In this document: piece after piece, positions 49,401-58,394 of the stretch
Layout: the number at the start of each line of letters is the position of its first letter
Position numbering within the stretch: position 1 is the first letter of the stretch
Origin: Candidatus Tokpelaia sp. JSC085
GTDB lineage: Bacteria; Pseudomonadota; Alphaproteobacteria; Rhizobiales; Rhizobiaceae
Direction: 5' to 3'
Assembly: GCA_003331005.1 (NCBI GenBank)
Contig: QENC01000001.1
Location: 430,001 to 494,000, forward strand
DNA: 64,000 nucleotides
Position numbers and translations under genes: made by a program
Notes under the pieces: model-generated
Seen by the model: the letters and a program-made list of their open reading frames with translations, nothing else
Told to the model about the DNA's origin: nothing
The model's database searches: none

Positions 49401-51113
49401 GTGCATCCCTGATATATCCCGGCGAATGCCACCTGAGAAATTCACATGACCTCTGAAAAGACGACCCGCTAGACCGGCACGAGTTAGTAGACCGCTTCTT
49501 TCTATCCCCTCAAGTTCGATATCAAATGTGCAAGCGGCGAGATCTATTTTGCCGATTGCTGTCAGATCCAAGATTCCAGCAAGCGGATAACTGACGAATT
49601 CAGACACCTGCGCCAGGTCGTCTATTTTCAACCCAATGCGACCCTGAAATACAAAATTTTTTATTATACCATGCCCAGAGAGAATGATATGCCCTGCATT
49701 TATCTCCAGAGTGTTTATAACAAGCGGTGAATCTGAGCACCAATCCATATTGGCATTCACACGAACGTGTTGTCTGTCAAGCACCTTAGCAGTATCCAGG
49801 CGCGGGAAAGTAAGAACGTTGGCTATTCCCCTGATGATCAGGCTGACATGACGGGTTGCAGGATCATCAAGATTTTCCGCTATCCCACCTATACAAATGG
49901 TCAAATTGTCAGAGTGAAAATTCTTCACTGTTAGGTCATGTACCACCAATTCACCCTTCCAGGAATCCGTTATACCATAGGCCAAATTAAAGACTACAGT
50001 TCTTACTGATGCTTGCCCACCGCGGATCCGCAAAGGCAACACTGTGCTTCTGTCCAGGTTGATACGCGCATCAACAAGCAGTTGACGAAGGAAACCATCC
50101 GGAGTCATGTCAATCTGACCGGCGAGGAATATATGAGTGCCTTCAAGAAAAACGTTATTCAAACGCAATCCACCGTCAGATTTCAGAATGCCATCAACAT
50201 TAAACCTTGTCCTCTTTCCAAAAAACGGCTGGTAAAATTCTGGTATGACGCTGGCAAAAGGACCATTGATGGACAAATGAAAAATCCGTCCATCCTGACC
50301 AGCTCTCCATCTGAAAGAACCCTCTAGCACTGGATAATATTCTGTTATACCTCGTCTTTTTTGAATATCAAGTTTGTTAAATGACCCTCTTCCCTGGAGT
50401 GCTAGATTTGCTAGATTGACCGATGATTGATTTTCAGTTTGCAGAAAATTGGTAGTCAAACCATTTGCTGGCTTGGACAATACAAAATTAAGAATCAGAT
50501 ATTCCCTATTACAGCCATAGCCTGATGCAATCAGCCGGAATATACCTCCAGGACTGTCAAGCCTTTTTATATACAATCCGGAAGCAAATGCTCCTCCAGA
50601 AACGGTCAGATATCCATCAAGCGAAAAAACAAAAGCTGTCCCAAAGAGCTGCTTATCGCACAGAATTTTCTTAGCTTCGAGTGTATCAATCATAATTTTA
50701 GGCGAAAAAAAAGGAAGGCCATGGCCTCCTGTTTCCGGTGTTGCTTCTAGTAAAGGTCTGCGTAATACTTCAATCCGTGCTGCACTGAGAGAATTAATAG
50801 AAACACGCCCGACCAAAAGGCCTATACGATTCCAATCCAGTTTGGCGTTATAGATCTTTAACCAGATACCATTTTTATCAGCCACCGTTATTAGACCAAT
50901 TGATGCACGCGATGTAAAAAGACCATCAAGATCAGAGATCTGAATTTCTTGCCCCCGACCAGAAATTTTTTTTTCTATAAATGATAGAAACCATGTTTTT
51001 CTGTTATCTAGTGCGTCACTCTCTCGCATGTTCACTGGAAATCGTACCATAACTGCCCAGCATAATAATGCTAACGCTAGAATAACCGGGAGAAAACGAA
51101 AAAGTCTGGTCAT
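46449..51113 (-). CDS. tamB: Translocation and assembly module protein TamB (DUF490)
   Basis: TamB spans the periplasm and, with TamA, supports outer-membrane protein assembly and probably lipid transport. The 1554-aa protein has one N-terminal membrane helix (about residues 7-25) and a very long beta-rich body forming a hydrophobic groove. The C-terminal DUF490 domain ends with NTGFEAGRYINKNFYLGIET and NIDINRHLKGKVAVGSDS. The gene starts 3 bases after tamA and is clearly co-transcribed. Length is typical for this order. Confidence 0.93.
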   Translation of the reverse strand: MTRLFRFLPVILALALLCWAVMVRFPVNMRESDALDNRKTWFLSFIEKKISGRGQEIQISDLDGLFTSRASIGLITVADKNGIWLKIYNAKLDWNRIGLLVGRVSINSLSAARIEVLRRPLLEATPETGGHGLPFFSPKIMIDTLEAKKILCDKQLFGTAFVFSLDGYLTVSGGAFASGLYIKRLDSPGGIFRLIASGYGCNREYLILNFVLSKPANGLTTNFLQTENQSSVNLANLALQGRGSFNKLDIQKRRGITEYYPVLEGSFRWRAGQDGRIFHLSINGPFASVIPEFYQPFFGKRTRFNVDGILKSDGGLRLNNVFLEGTHIFLAGQIDMTPDGFLRQLLVDARINLDRSTVLPLRIRGGQASVRTVVFNLAYGITDSWKGELVVHDLTVKNFHSDNLTICIGGIAENLDDPATRHVSLIIRGIANVLTFPRLDTAKVLDRQHVRVNANMDWCSDSPLVINTLEINAGHIILSGHGIIKNFVFQGRIGLKIDDLAQVSEFVSYPLAGILDLTAIGKIDLAACTFDIELEGIERSGLLTRAGLAGRLFRGHVNFSGGIRRDISGMHAHALKISSKEVQITIDGHIADEFTDINVGLFLPNMAFIDPRIQGPFVLKGTARGKRGFIEIGLSGSVTDGIWWGRKLSDIVISFNGVLNRASLETRHISGMVNSSGFFGEEKLMLSTAFRLDGDKTILENINVVIGQAELSGNVARGRDGLIHGNLHLDAADISTLSALFFMAGKGAAYADIILDAKSDRQNAMINAAVHQLDISGIHIATFKMQAVLCDLFGVPKADGMLNGSAIQIAGYELMRIRVLSKIQERGLYFTAEAGLKNKNTIMIAGTFSSLEDGGWRLLLDHAGLYTHDANLALLHSSKISFQKDGGLTMSDLTVHVGNGSFTIRGKIADTINLFVDMKNIPLSVANLIWPDIKMAGIVKGTAVVTGDRTNPSIDFDISVSGMTADILRKKGVPAFNCKAYGKTTRQILSLNAQFFGSGLTINTQGRVFIAQRKIDFDIMLKDAPFSALNSIVKYPDLKGSVTAAAHISGIFTNPVIKFSIEGKDLTSKWLTDHSQSPVHLSAKGFYNDDILHFERLYLKGDRTLNIKLSGRLPLSGSGLDFRIDGSLPLSLAHHFLSERGSQLSGLLIVNTTVSGSLKEPSLDGTVVVANGQLIDPDLNVRLNAITIAGKFHGDRLVLETASAVSVSGGSLSIAGQISTNFMQGFPASLTLNLNHTRYNDGKTLIAIAHGKMTMIGALMRDPVISGNLLIEKADINIPGHSGHAVPINVQHRHLTVPIVKTLKRAHAESSQINTSTTVSHIRGPKFDLHLDAPSQIFVHGHGLNVELHGHLHLVGPVMDLHPIGRLNMVRGRIEILAQHLNFREGQVTMTGNLNPELDFIAVANSDDITITVKVSGMPQNLNMTFTSQPALPQDEILSRLIFKRPIRELSPFQVVQLVDTTAELAGIQDKSILSSLRSGIGLDKLDFVTDALGNTGFEAGRYINKNFYLGIETVTGGVSRGTVNIDINRHLKGKVAVGSDSNSNAGLFYEKDY

Positions 51114-51116
51114 ATT

Positions 51117-52988
51117 TCAGAATGCCTGTCCTATTCCGATATAGAACCCAAAATTCGGATCATCCTTGGCGCGATTCAATGGCATCGCCATATCAAGTCG
51201 TATTAACCCTATCCCTGTTTTATAACGTATACCCATACCTATTCCGGTTTTCGCACTTTCACGGAAATGAGGATAGAGATCGTCTCCGATTACCCCAGCA
51301 TCCATAAAGCCAACAACACCGATTTTTTGTGTCATCATCATACGAATTTCTGCAGAAACTTCAACCAATGAACGCCCGCCGATGACATGGCCACTACTGG
51401 TGCGAACGCCAATATTACGGTAAGTGTAACCACGTACTGATCCACCACCTCCAGCAAAAAAAAGAATGTTAGATGGTAACTGCGCCGCCTGTGCTCCCAT
51501 CATGGCCCCCACTTTAGCCCGTATAGCAGCGACCAACTGATTCTGTCGGCCAAATGTCAAATAAGCCCGCTCCTCTATAATGATTTTATTTATAAAATTG
51601 CCGTATTTTTCTTCATAAAATGGCTCTGTAACCACTTCGCTATAAAAACCGTAGTGTGGATCTGTCTTGCTATCCCGAGAATCATACAGCAGCCCACCTA
51701 GAAAGCCGATTGTAGAAAAAGCACGCTTGCCGAAATAATCATCTTTTGTTTTGATATGCATCGCATCTAGGTACAGATGGCCTGCAAGAGAGTCGGAAAA
51801 AAGATGGGTCAAGCCGCTATGAAAATAGATATTTGCAAAAATAGAACGCTCAAGAACTTGCCCTTCGATAGTAGCAATATAATCCGTATCTGGCGTAAAA
51901 ATACCAGGGCGTATAAAGGAGGCGCCCAAAAGATAACTGTAATTTTTCAGCTTGTAGGATGAGTTGCAATGAGAACCAATATTGCTTATCTTCGTATTGA
52001 AATGCAGGCTTTCTGCGTGACTGTATAAGTTACGATGCAGCCAAGATCCTTCAAAGCCACATCCATCCAGGGTAGAGCAAGCCATACCTGCTCCAGTACG
52101 GTGGGTGGTCTGTTCCTGCAATACCAGGCTTAGCGGCAAGCTTCCGTCTGGTTGGATGCTATCAGCTTCATTGATTACGGCAGCTCGGAATATTTCCAGA
52201 CGACTAAGACGATGAGTGGCTTTTACAAGGATATTAGGGTCATATTTTTGCCCTGTTTTAAGACCTGTCATCCACGCGACATAGCTGGAATCCATCTGTG
52301 TCTGATCAGAAATATTACGGATTGTAAGATTCCCGAAATAAGCAAGGGATCCCGGATGTACTCTGATATCAACTGTAACAGTACGGGTCGAATGGTCAGC
52401 AATAACACCACGGCTCGCAATCTGCGCTTTTGCATAACCCTGCTCTCGCCAGCCATCAATGACCAGGGTTTCAATCTGAAAAATCGTTGATGACTTTGCA
52501 ACAGCACCTGTGATATCATTCATCAGTGATATTAGTGCCGGCTTATGATTATTGAGCTGTGGTGTTAATGTCCGAATTGTTACCCTATCGAACCGGTATT
52601 GAGGACCACAATAAATTGAAATGACAATCTCTACATGATCAGGGAACTCACTATCAGCTGAAATATCTGCTGCTTCTCTATCATTGATTTTAATACTAAT
52701 CACGCTACCATAGCGTCCTACTGCATATAGTGCTTCCAGAATACGGCGATAATCCCCCCGGGCCCTAGAAAGCAATCCAGCAGAGCCAGAAGCAGGCTGA
52801 TCCTTCTGGACGATGAGCCAAGAAGACAGCCTGACAATTTTAAGATCTTCTTCATAAGAACTGGAAGCGTTAATCACTTTGACAGTGTAATATTTTGAAT
52901 CGCCAATGGTATCGGATATCTTATTTTTCTTACCCCACAAATGAACACCAAAAAGTTCAAGTGCAACGACCCTTTGAGGTATAATCAC
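51117..52988 (-). CDS. tamA: Outer-membrane assembly protein TamA, open frame lacking its signal peptide
   Basis: TamA is an Omp85-family outer-membrane barrel. The 623-aa open frame has three POTRA-like domains (about residues 30-270) and a C-terminal 16-stranded barrel with GGGGSVRGYTYRNIG and a final Phe (IGIGQAF). The only start in this frame is a GTG at 52988, and the product then lacks a signal peptide. A good signal peptide lies just upstream in another frame (53074-52985), joined through a T9 run. One extra T, or two fewer, would restore a full-length protein. The cause is either a sequencing error, a real frameshift, or slippage control. Confidence 0.85.
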   Translation of the reverse strand: MIIPQRVVALELFGVHLWGKKNKISDTIGDSKYYTVKVINASSSYEEDLKIVRLSSWLIVQKDQPASGSAGLLSRARGDYRRILEALYAVGRYGSVISIKINDREAADISADSEFPDHVEIVISIYCGPQYRFDRVTIRTLTPQLNNHKPALISLMNDITGAVAKSSTIFQIETLVIDGWREQGYAKAQIASRGVIADHSTRTVTVDIRVHPGSLAYFGNLTIRNISDQTQMDSSYVAWMTGLKTGQKYDPNILVKATHRLSRLEIFRAAVINEADSIQPDGSLPLSLVLQEQTTHRTGAGMACSTLDGCGFEGSWLHRNLYSHAESLHFNTKISNIGSHCNSSYKLKNYSYLLGASFIRPGIFTPDTDYIATIEGQVLERSIFANIYFHSGLTHLFSDSLAGHLYLDAMHIKTKDDYFGKRAFSTIGFLGGLLYDSRDSKTDPHYGFYSEVVTEPFYEEKYGNFINKIIIEERAYLTFGRQNQLVAAIRAKVGAMMGAQAAQLPSNILFFAGGGGSVRGYTYRNIGVRTSSGHVIGGRSLVEVSAEIRMMMTQKIGVVGFMDAGVIGDDLYPHFRESAKTGIGMGIRYKTGIGLIRLDMAMPLNRAKDDPNFGFYIGIGQAF

Positions 52989-53074
52989 AGAAAAAAAAAG
53001 AAAAGGCCCACCGCAGTGGCAGAAAGCGTTATTTTTATCGTGCTAAATAAAAGAAGAGGATATATCATTATCAT
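52985..53074 (-). other. Out-of-frame tamA signal peptide with T9 slippage tract
   Basis: From ATG 53074 (or 53068) the frame reads MIMIYPLLLFSTIKITLSAT then AVGLFFFFL and stops at TGA 52985-52987. It is basic-poor but strongly hydrophobic, like a Sec signal. The T9 run is at 52991-52999 of the minus strand. With one T added, the frame continues as FSVIIPQRVVALELFGVH, giving a plausible V-V-A cleavage site before the mature TamA sequence. This is the true 5' end of tamA in my reading. Confidence 0.75.
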
Positions 53075-53387
53075 TATCTTTTTCAATCTGTTTTCATCAA
53101 AACAGGCATCTGAAAAATAATTTCCGTCCTTAAATGATTTTAAGCACGATTGCATACTCAGATTTTTTATTCTAACGGCTTAATCAAAAATAAGTTAATG
53201 AAATTTAATTTTTTAATTAAAAAATTGATAAAAAAAATCACAAATCCTCCCTTGCTCTTCTGCAGATGCAGATCAAGCAATAAAAGTTCTGAAACTTGGC
53301 GCTGTTTATTGGACTGTTGAGCGTGTGCTGATAGAACTTTTGCTGGAGATGTAGCTTTTGTCAGAGAAACACGTTATTTATGATGAT
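53075..53387. other. Divergent tamA/bioM gap with a 20-bp palindrome
   Basis: About 310 very AT-rich bases. A perfect 20-bp palindrome, AATTTTTTAATTAAAAAATT, lies at 53207-53226. It could be an operator or just AT-rich sequence. I looked for a BioR site (consensus TTATCTATAA) before bioM and found none that fits. Confidence 0.4.
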
Positions 53388-54071
53388 ATGAGTCACAAGA
53401 GCACAATCAGACTTGAAAATGTTTCGGTTACTTTTGAAAAGTACACTGTACTACATAAATTAAACCTTTTGCTTGACGAGCGACTCATTGCCGTCATCGG
53501 TGCTAATGGTTCAGGTAAAAGTACCTTTGTTCGCTTGTTGAATGGTCTTGTTTTACCGACAGAGGGAAACGTTACCATCAACGGTTTTGATACACGTCGG
53601 GAAGGAAAAGCGGTTAGGCGTATAGTAGGCTTTGTGTTTCAAAATCCTGATAATCAAATCATCATGCCAACGGTAGAAGAGGATATTACCTTTGGCATAA
53701 AAAAACTGAAAAAAGAGGAAATCGAGCGGAGGATAGAAGAAACCCTTCAACGCTATGGACTTTTATCCCTTCGTAAAAAGAGAGTTCATCTTTTAAGTGG
53801 TGGACAAAAGCAACTTCTGGCAATTTGTGGGGTTCTGGTCATGGAGCCTCACACTATTATTTTAGATGAACCAACAACACAGCTTGATCTATATAACAGG
53901 AAGCGCATTGCTGAAATCATTGATAATCTGGAACAGCGGATCATCATGACTTCACATGACCTGCTTTTGCTGAAAAAATTTGAGCGTATTCTCGTCCTTC
54001 ATGAAGGACATCTGATCTATGATGCATCACCTTCTGATGCTATTCCTTTTTATGAGAGATTAATGGCATGA
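53388..54071 (+). CDS. bioM: Biotin ECF transporter ATPase BioM
   Basis: The ATP-binding subunit of the BioMNY biotin importer. The 227-aa ABC ATPase has Walker A GANGSGKST, Q-loop FQNPDNQ, signature LLSGGQKQ, Walker B IILDEPTTQLD and the switch His in TSHDLLL. The ATG at 53388 begins MSHKSTIRLENV; a TTG at 53358 would add ten residues. The stop overlaps the bioN ATG as ATGA, so the three genes form an operon. Confidence 0.9.
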   Translation: MSHKSTIRLENVSVTFEKYTVLHKLNLLLDERLIAVIGANGSGKSTFVRLLNGLVLPTEGNVTINGFDTRREGKAVRRIVGFVFQNPDNQIIMPTVEEDITFGIKKLKKEEIERRIEETLQRYGLLSLRKKRVHLLSGGQKQLLAICGVLVMEPHTIILDEPTTQLDLYNRKRIAEIIDNLEQRIIMTSHDLLLLKKFERILVLHEGHLIYDASPSDAIPFYERLMA

Positions 54072-54676
54072 AGATTATTGCAGATCATACCTTAGACACT
54101 TCTTTCATTCATGGATTGTGGCCAGGCTTTAAATTGACTGTTCTGTTTGGATTCAATCTCTTCCTATTTTTTATAAATCGTTTGTATATCATAATAACGG
54201 CTTTGGTTATAACATTGCTTCTGTATAAAGTTGCTGGCTTTTCCTCCATACGGATCTGGCAAAAAGTCCGCTCAGTATGGGTGTTTTTTGCTGTTCTATT
54301 TGTTTTCCATCTTTTCTTTTCTAGTTGGCAAAATAGCCTGATTGTTGTGTTGCGGTTAGCCAGTTTGTTGCTTCTTGCCGGATTATTTACATTAACGACA
54401 CCATCTTCACAGATCATGGAAACATTAGAGCGCTATTTTATAGGCTTGCAATCTTTTGGTGCTCATCCTGCAAAAATATCACTTGCTCTCTCCCTAACAT
54501 TGCGCTTTATTCCTATATTAGGACAGATTATACATGAAGTGCATGAAGCACAACAAGCACGAGGCTCTGAGGGGAATATCATGAACATGACCATGCCAAT
54601 GATTATCCGTACACTGAAAATAAGTGAAGATGTGGCTTCTGCAATAGAAGCACGTTGTTATGATAATGATGCATAA
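54068..54676 (+). CDS. bioN: Biotin ECF transporter transmembrane subunit BioN
   Basis: The T-component of the BioMNY importer. The 202-aa polytopic protein has 4-5 hydrophobic helices and the two cytoplasmic Ala-Arg-Gly-type motifs that contact the ATPase: QARGSEG near residue 160 and a late EARCYDND. It overlaps bioM by 4 bases and precedes bioY by 14. Confidence 0.88.
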   Translation: MKIIADHTLDTSFIHGLWPGFKLTVLFGFNLFLFFINRLYIIITALVITLLLYKVAGFSSIRIWQKVRSVWVFFAVLFVFHLFFSSWQNSLIVVLRLASLLLLAGLFTLTTPSSQIMETLERYFIGLQSFGAHPAKISLALSLTLRFIPILGQIIHEVHEAQQARGSEGNIMNMTMPMIIRTLKISEDVASAIEARCYDNDA

Positions 54677-54690
54677 TAAAAAGGGAAGCG

Positions 54691-55233
54691 ATGACTATAA
54701 AAGATATTGTTTCTATTGCGCTCTTTGCTGCTATTATTGCGACTCTCGGACTTCTGCCACCTATCCCTGTTCCTATTATACCAGTGCCCGTTACAGCACA
54801 AACACTTGGTGTTATGCTCGCTGGTGTCTTTCTCGGTTCTATAAGAGCATTTTATGCTGTTCTTGTATTTCTCTTCCTCCTTGCCGCTGGTTTTCCACTG
54901 CTACCCGGCGGACACGGTGGAATCGGTGTTTTTTTTGGTCCTACGGCAGGCTATTTGATTGGATGGGCCTTGGGTGCTTGGCTCATCGGACTTTTATATG
55001 AGATATTCTGCAACAGTCTAACATCAGTGAAGGAAATTATATTTCTCTTCCTCGGGAGCATCATTGGGATTTACTGTCCAGGTATAATCTGGCTTTCCTA
55101 TGAGGCTGATATATCCATTTATCAGGTATGTCTGGCCAATCTTTTTTTCATTCCTGGCGATATAATCAAGGTTACCATAGTCTTTTTTATTATCCGTCGC
55201 CTTCGCAAGGCACTACCCAATGCATTACGATAG
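54691..55233 (+). CDS. bioY: Biotin transporter substrate-binding subunit BioY
   Basis: BioY binds biotin in the membrane. The 180-aa protein with about six helices has the family motifs PVPVTAQTLGVMLAG, LLPGGHGGIGVFFGPTAGYLIGW (split around residues 72-94) and a late FIPGDIIKV. Its position after bioM and bioN supports biotin rather than another vitamin. The organism probably imports biotin; whether it can also make it is not shown here. Confidence 0.94.
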   Translation: MTIKDIVSIALFAAIIATLGLLPPIPVPIIPVPVTAQTLGVMLAGVFLGSIRAFYAVLVFLFLLAAGFPLLPGGHGGIGVFFGPTAGYLIGWALGAWLIGLLYEIFCNSLTSVKEIIFLFLGSIIGIYCPGIIWLSYEADISIYQVCLANLFFIPGDIIKVTIVFFIIRRLRKALPNALR

Positions 55234-55347
55234 ATCCCATAAAATTCCTAGCCTCTACACAGCCAAAGACCATCTGTTCTTTCATGCTTGCACCGCTCTT
55301 GCCAAATCTACTCCCCAGTTAGATATCTGCTAAAAAGAGGGTTTAGG

Positions 55348-56829
55348 TTACCACCATTGTCGTGGTGAAAATGTTCCTGATGCCTGCTCAATGACATACC
55401 CCAGCTGAAATAACACTTCTTCATCAAACCGACGACCAATAAGTTGAAGTGCCAGTGGCAACCCTTCCTTTGAAAGGCCTGCTGGAATAGAAATACCCGG
55501 CAAACCGGTCATGTTGACAGGAACGGTGAAAATATCATTAAGATACATGGAGACTGGATCCTGATCCTCCTTTTTATCCGCAAGGCCAAATGCTGCAGAA
55601 GGTGTTGTTGGCGTTAAAATGGCATCAATACCCTTGTCGAAAACTTGATTAAAGTCATGTCCAATCAGTGAGCGGACTTTTTGCGCCTGAAGATAATACA
55701 TATTATAGCGTCCTGACGACAGCACATAAGTACCGATAAGAATACGACGCTTAACCTCGTGACCGAACCCTTCTGAGCGTGTACTTTCATACATTTCGAC
55801 AATGTCCTGGCCATGTACACGTAAGCCATATCGGACACCATCATATCGGGCAAGATTAGAAGAGGCCTCAGCAGACGCAACAATGTAGTAAACAGCAAGC
55901 GCGTATTGTGTATGAGGGAGAGATATATCAATAATATCCGCTCCGGCATCTTTGAGCCAATCCTTACCTTTATTCCAGAGAAAAGTGATTTCATCCGGCA
56001 TACCATCAACCTGGTATTCTTTTGGAATACCGATTTTCATGCCTTTAACGGATTTTCCGAGCACAGACTCATAATTAGGAACCGGGAGATTAACCGATGT
56101 TGAATCTTTGTCATCAAAAGAAGCCATTGACTGCAGCATAATTGCACTGTCACGGATATCGCGGGTAATGGGACCGGCCTGATCCATGGAAGAGGAAAAA
56201 GCAATCAGACCCCAACGTGAACAACGACCGTAGGTCGGTTTGATTCCAACCGTCCCGGTAAAAGCTGCAGGCTGGCGTATTGAACCACCAGTATCCGTTG
56301 CTGTTGCAGCGCTGCACAGATGAGCGGCGACAGCAGCAGAAGAACCACCAGAAGATCCCCCGGGAACCAGTGCAACATCAGATCCCTGTTTACGCCATGG
56401 ATTGATAACTGCACCATAAAAGGAAGTTTCATTGGATGATCCCATGGCAAATTCATCCATATTAAGTTTTCCCAACATTACAGCACCGTCTGCCCACAGA
56501 TTAGCTGTAACGGTTGATTCATAACAGGGTCTAAAACCACTCAGAATACGGGAGCAGGCTTGTGTATGCACACCAAAAGTTGCAAATAGATCCTTGATCC
56601 CAATTGGAATACCTTCGAGAGGTTGTTCATCCCCTCTTGCAAATCGCTTATCACTTTTTCTTGCCATAGCATATGCCTGATCTTCAGTGACCGCAACATA
56701 GGCATTGATTTTTGTATTCGCGTTTTTTATTGCAGTCAGATAGGCTTCTGTCAGTTCAATCGCAGATATTTCACGGCTTTTCATGCGGTGACGTGCTTCT
56801 GCGATAGTCAGATGGGTTAAGTCGTTCAT
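55348..56829 (-). CDS. gatA: Glutamyl-tRNA(Gln) amidotransferase subunit A
   Basis: GatA hydrolyses glutamine to amidate Glu-tRNA(Gln), or Asp-tRNA(Asn), in the GatCAB complex. The 493-aa amidase-signature enzyme has the catalytic Lys in GIKDLFAT and the Ser-cisSer pair in [15 protein letters not shown] and [14 protein letters not shown]. The gene lies 47 bases after gatC. gatB is not in this window. Together with a GatCAB pathway it implies no direct glutaminyl-tRNA synthetase route. Confidence 0.96.
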   Translation of the reverse strand: MNDLTHLTIAEARHRMKSREISAIELTEAYLTAIKNANTKINAYVAVTEDQAYAMARKSDKRFARGDEQPLEGIPIGIKDLFATFGVHTQACSRILSGFRPCYESTVTANLWADGAVMLGKLNMDEFAMGSSNETSFYGAVINPWRKQGSDVALVPGGSSGGSSAAVAAHLCSAATATDTGGSIRQPAAFTGTVGIKPTYGRCSRWGLIAFSSSMDQAGPITRDIRDSAIMLQSMASFDDKDSTSVNLPVPNYESVLGKSVKGMKIGIPKEYQVDGMPDEITFLWNKGKDWLKDAGADIIDISLPHTQYALAVYYIVASAEASSNLARYDGVRYGLRVHGQDIVEMYESTRSEGFGHEVKRRILIGTYVLSSGRYNMYYLQAQKVRSLIGHDFNQVFDKGIDAILTPTTPSAAFGLADKKEDQDPVSMYLNDIFTVPVNMTGLPGISIPAGLSKEGLPLALQLIGRRFDEEVLFQLGYVIEQASGTFSPRQWW

Positions 56830-56876
56830 GGAAAATCTCTTATTGGCTTTTTATCAGAAGATTGGGATGGAGATAT

Positions 56877-57167
56877 TTATTCAACAACCTTTGGCACAAG
56901 AAAGAAGCTGTCTGCCGTCACTGGTGCATTGGCAAGAATATCCTGGGGTTTCCTACCGTCTTGTACAAGATCCTCACGCGTACGCAAAGTCATAAAAGGG
57001 ATGACTGCAATCGTTGGTTCTATGCCTGTAACATCCACTTTATTGAGTTGCTCGACAAACTTCAGCAGAGCGTTGATTTCATCACCCATGCGCTGTGCTT
57101 CTTTTTCTTCAAGCGTGATACGTGCTAGATGTGCCATGTGTTTGACTGTCTTAAGATCAACAGACAT
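56877..57167 (-). CDS. gatC: Glutamyl-tRNA(Gln) amidotransferase subunit C
   Basis: The small scaffold of the GatCAB complex, 96 aa. It begins MSVDLKTVKHMAHLARITL and has the typical LLKFVEQLNKVDVTGIEP and REDLVQDGRKPQDIL, ending FFLVPKVVE. The ATG at 57167 follows AGGAG; a longer frame to 57200 is not family-like. It is divergent from ruvX, as in many Hyphomicrobiales. Confidence 0.94.
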   Translation of the reverse strand: MSVDLKTVKHMAHLARITLEEKEAQRMGDEINALLKFVEQLNKVDVTGIEPTIAVIPFMTLRTREDLVQDGRKPQDILANAPVTADSFFLVPKVVE

Positions 57168-57637
57168 AAAAAATCTCCTGAAATAGGGAAAACAGAGCAT
57201 AAACCCGGTTCCGAAGGCTATCTTCCCGATGGTTTTGAAACACTGGTGCTGCCCATTAATTTAGTTTAAAAAAAATACAAGCCGCCAGTTATTTCCTAAT
57301 TCTATAGCGCACATGAGTTAGCAGCCTACAAACGTTTTCAGAGCATATTATTTGATAATCTATCTATATATATCTCAGAAAATAAGTGCAATGTTGTATT
57401 AAGCCGACTAGTTGGATTAATATTTTTGAAGCCTCCAGAGCTGGGCACATTAACGTAACGAACGCATCGCCTTGAATGACTATGAAAGCAAAGAGAGCGA
57501 ATTTGCATAATATTATATGTTATATATGGCTGATGTTCTTTTGTCCTAAAATCAGGTTCAAATAACTGCTCACTAGATTTTTGAACAATTGGCTAACCTA
57601 ACGATGATTATAAATGCCTTTAAGGAAAAATGTTCTT
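57168..57637. other. Divergent gap between gatC and ruvX
   Basis: About 470 AT-rich bases with no gene or structured RNA that I recognise. It should contain the gatCA and ruvX promoters. It includes a short TATATATAT stretch near 57370. Confidence 0.4.
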
Positions 57638-58117
57638 ATGCCCGTTATCGATATCACTGAAACAGCACTGTTTCTACAGCCAGGAACTTGTATTGCTTGT
57701 CTTGATCTTGGAACAAAAACCATTGGCATAGCAGTATCCGACATCGGTCTTTGTTTAGCTAATCCACGCCCTGCATTAAAAAGAAAGAAGTTCTATAAAG
57801 ATTCAGCACTGTTGTTGGAGTTTTTTAAACGGGAAGAGGTGGCAGTTTCCGTTATAGGTCTTCCACTCAATATGAATGGATCAAGCGGACCACGTGTCCA
57901 GGCCACCCAGGCTTTTGTGCGGAATATGCTTGTATTAACAGACATCCCTTTTATATTTCGTGATGAACGCCTTTCTACCGTTGCAGCTGAACGTCTTTTT
58001 ATTGAAATGAATATTTCCCGGAACTGCCGAGCAAAACGGCTTGATTCAGCCGCAGCAGCCTTTGTTCTCCAGGGGACCCTTGATTATTTGCACGCGTTGA
58101 AAAATGGCAGCTCATAG
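57638..58117 (+). CDS. ruvX: Holliday junction resolvase-like RuvX (YqgF)
   Basis: An RNase H-fold nuclease of the YqgF family, linked to Holliday junctions and 16S rRNA 5' maturation. The 159-aa protein has the first acidic motif [44 protein letters not shown] (Glu) and the last Asp in [14 protein letters not shown] prefer the ATG at 57638, with AAGGA upstream; the ATG at 57614 would add eight residues. Confidence 0.9.
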   Translation: MPVIDITETALFLQPGTCIACLDLGTKTIGIAVSDIGLCLANPRPALKRKKFYKDSALLLEFFKREEVAVSVIGLPLNMNGSSGPRVQATQAFVRNMLVLTDIPFIFRDERLSTVAAERLFIEMNISRNCRAKRLDSAAAAFVLQGTLDYLHALKNGSS

Positions 58118-58394
58118 AGGTCAGGTTCAGGATGCTCATGGATAACGATCCCTGCCAAGCAATTCACAAAAGCCGAGATGGACGCTTCTCTCTCTCAATA
58201 GTGGATAGTAGAATGGGCTCCGTGTTAATGTCTAAGAACTAGAGATGAGTATAAAATATTTTTGGGGAAGGACCAGATCTAGAAGACATCTACGGTCTTG
58301 TTTCAAAAAAGGGCCAAAGGGCCTTGGTTTTATTAAAATTAATTAGTTAGCATTTCTTTTCAAAGATAAAAAAAAGATTAAAAGGAGAGGATAT

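Noticed and set aside
53161-53387. BioR operator before bioM
   Set aside because: No sequence close to TTATCTATAA with the right symmetry was found.
58300-58345. GGCC-AAAG-GGCC stem before ubiE as a terminator
   Set aside because: The stem is only 4 bp and the following T's are sparse.
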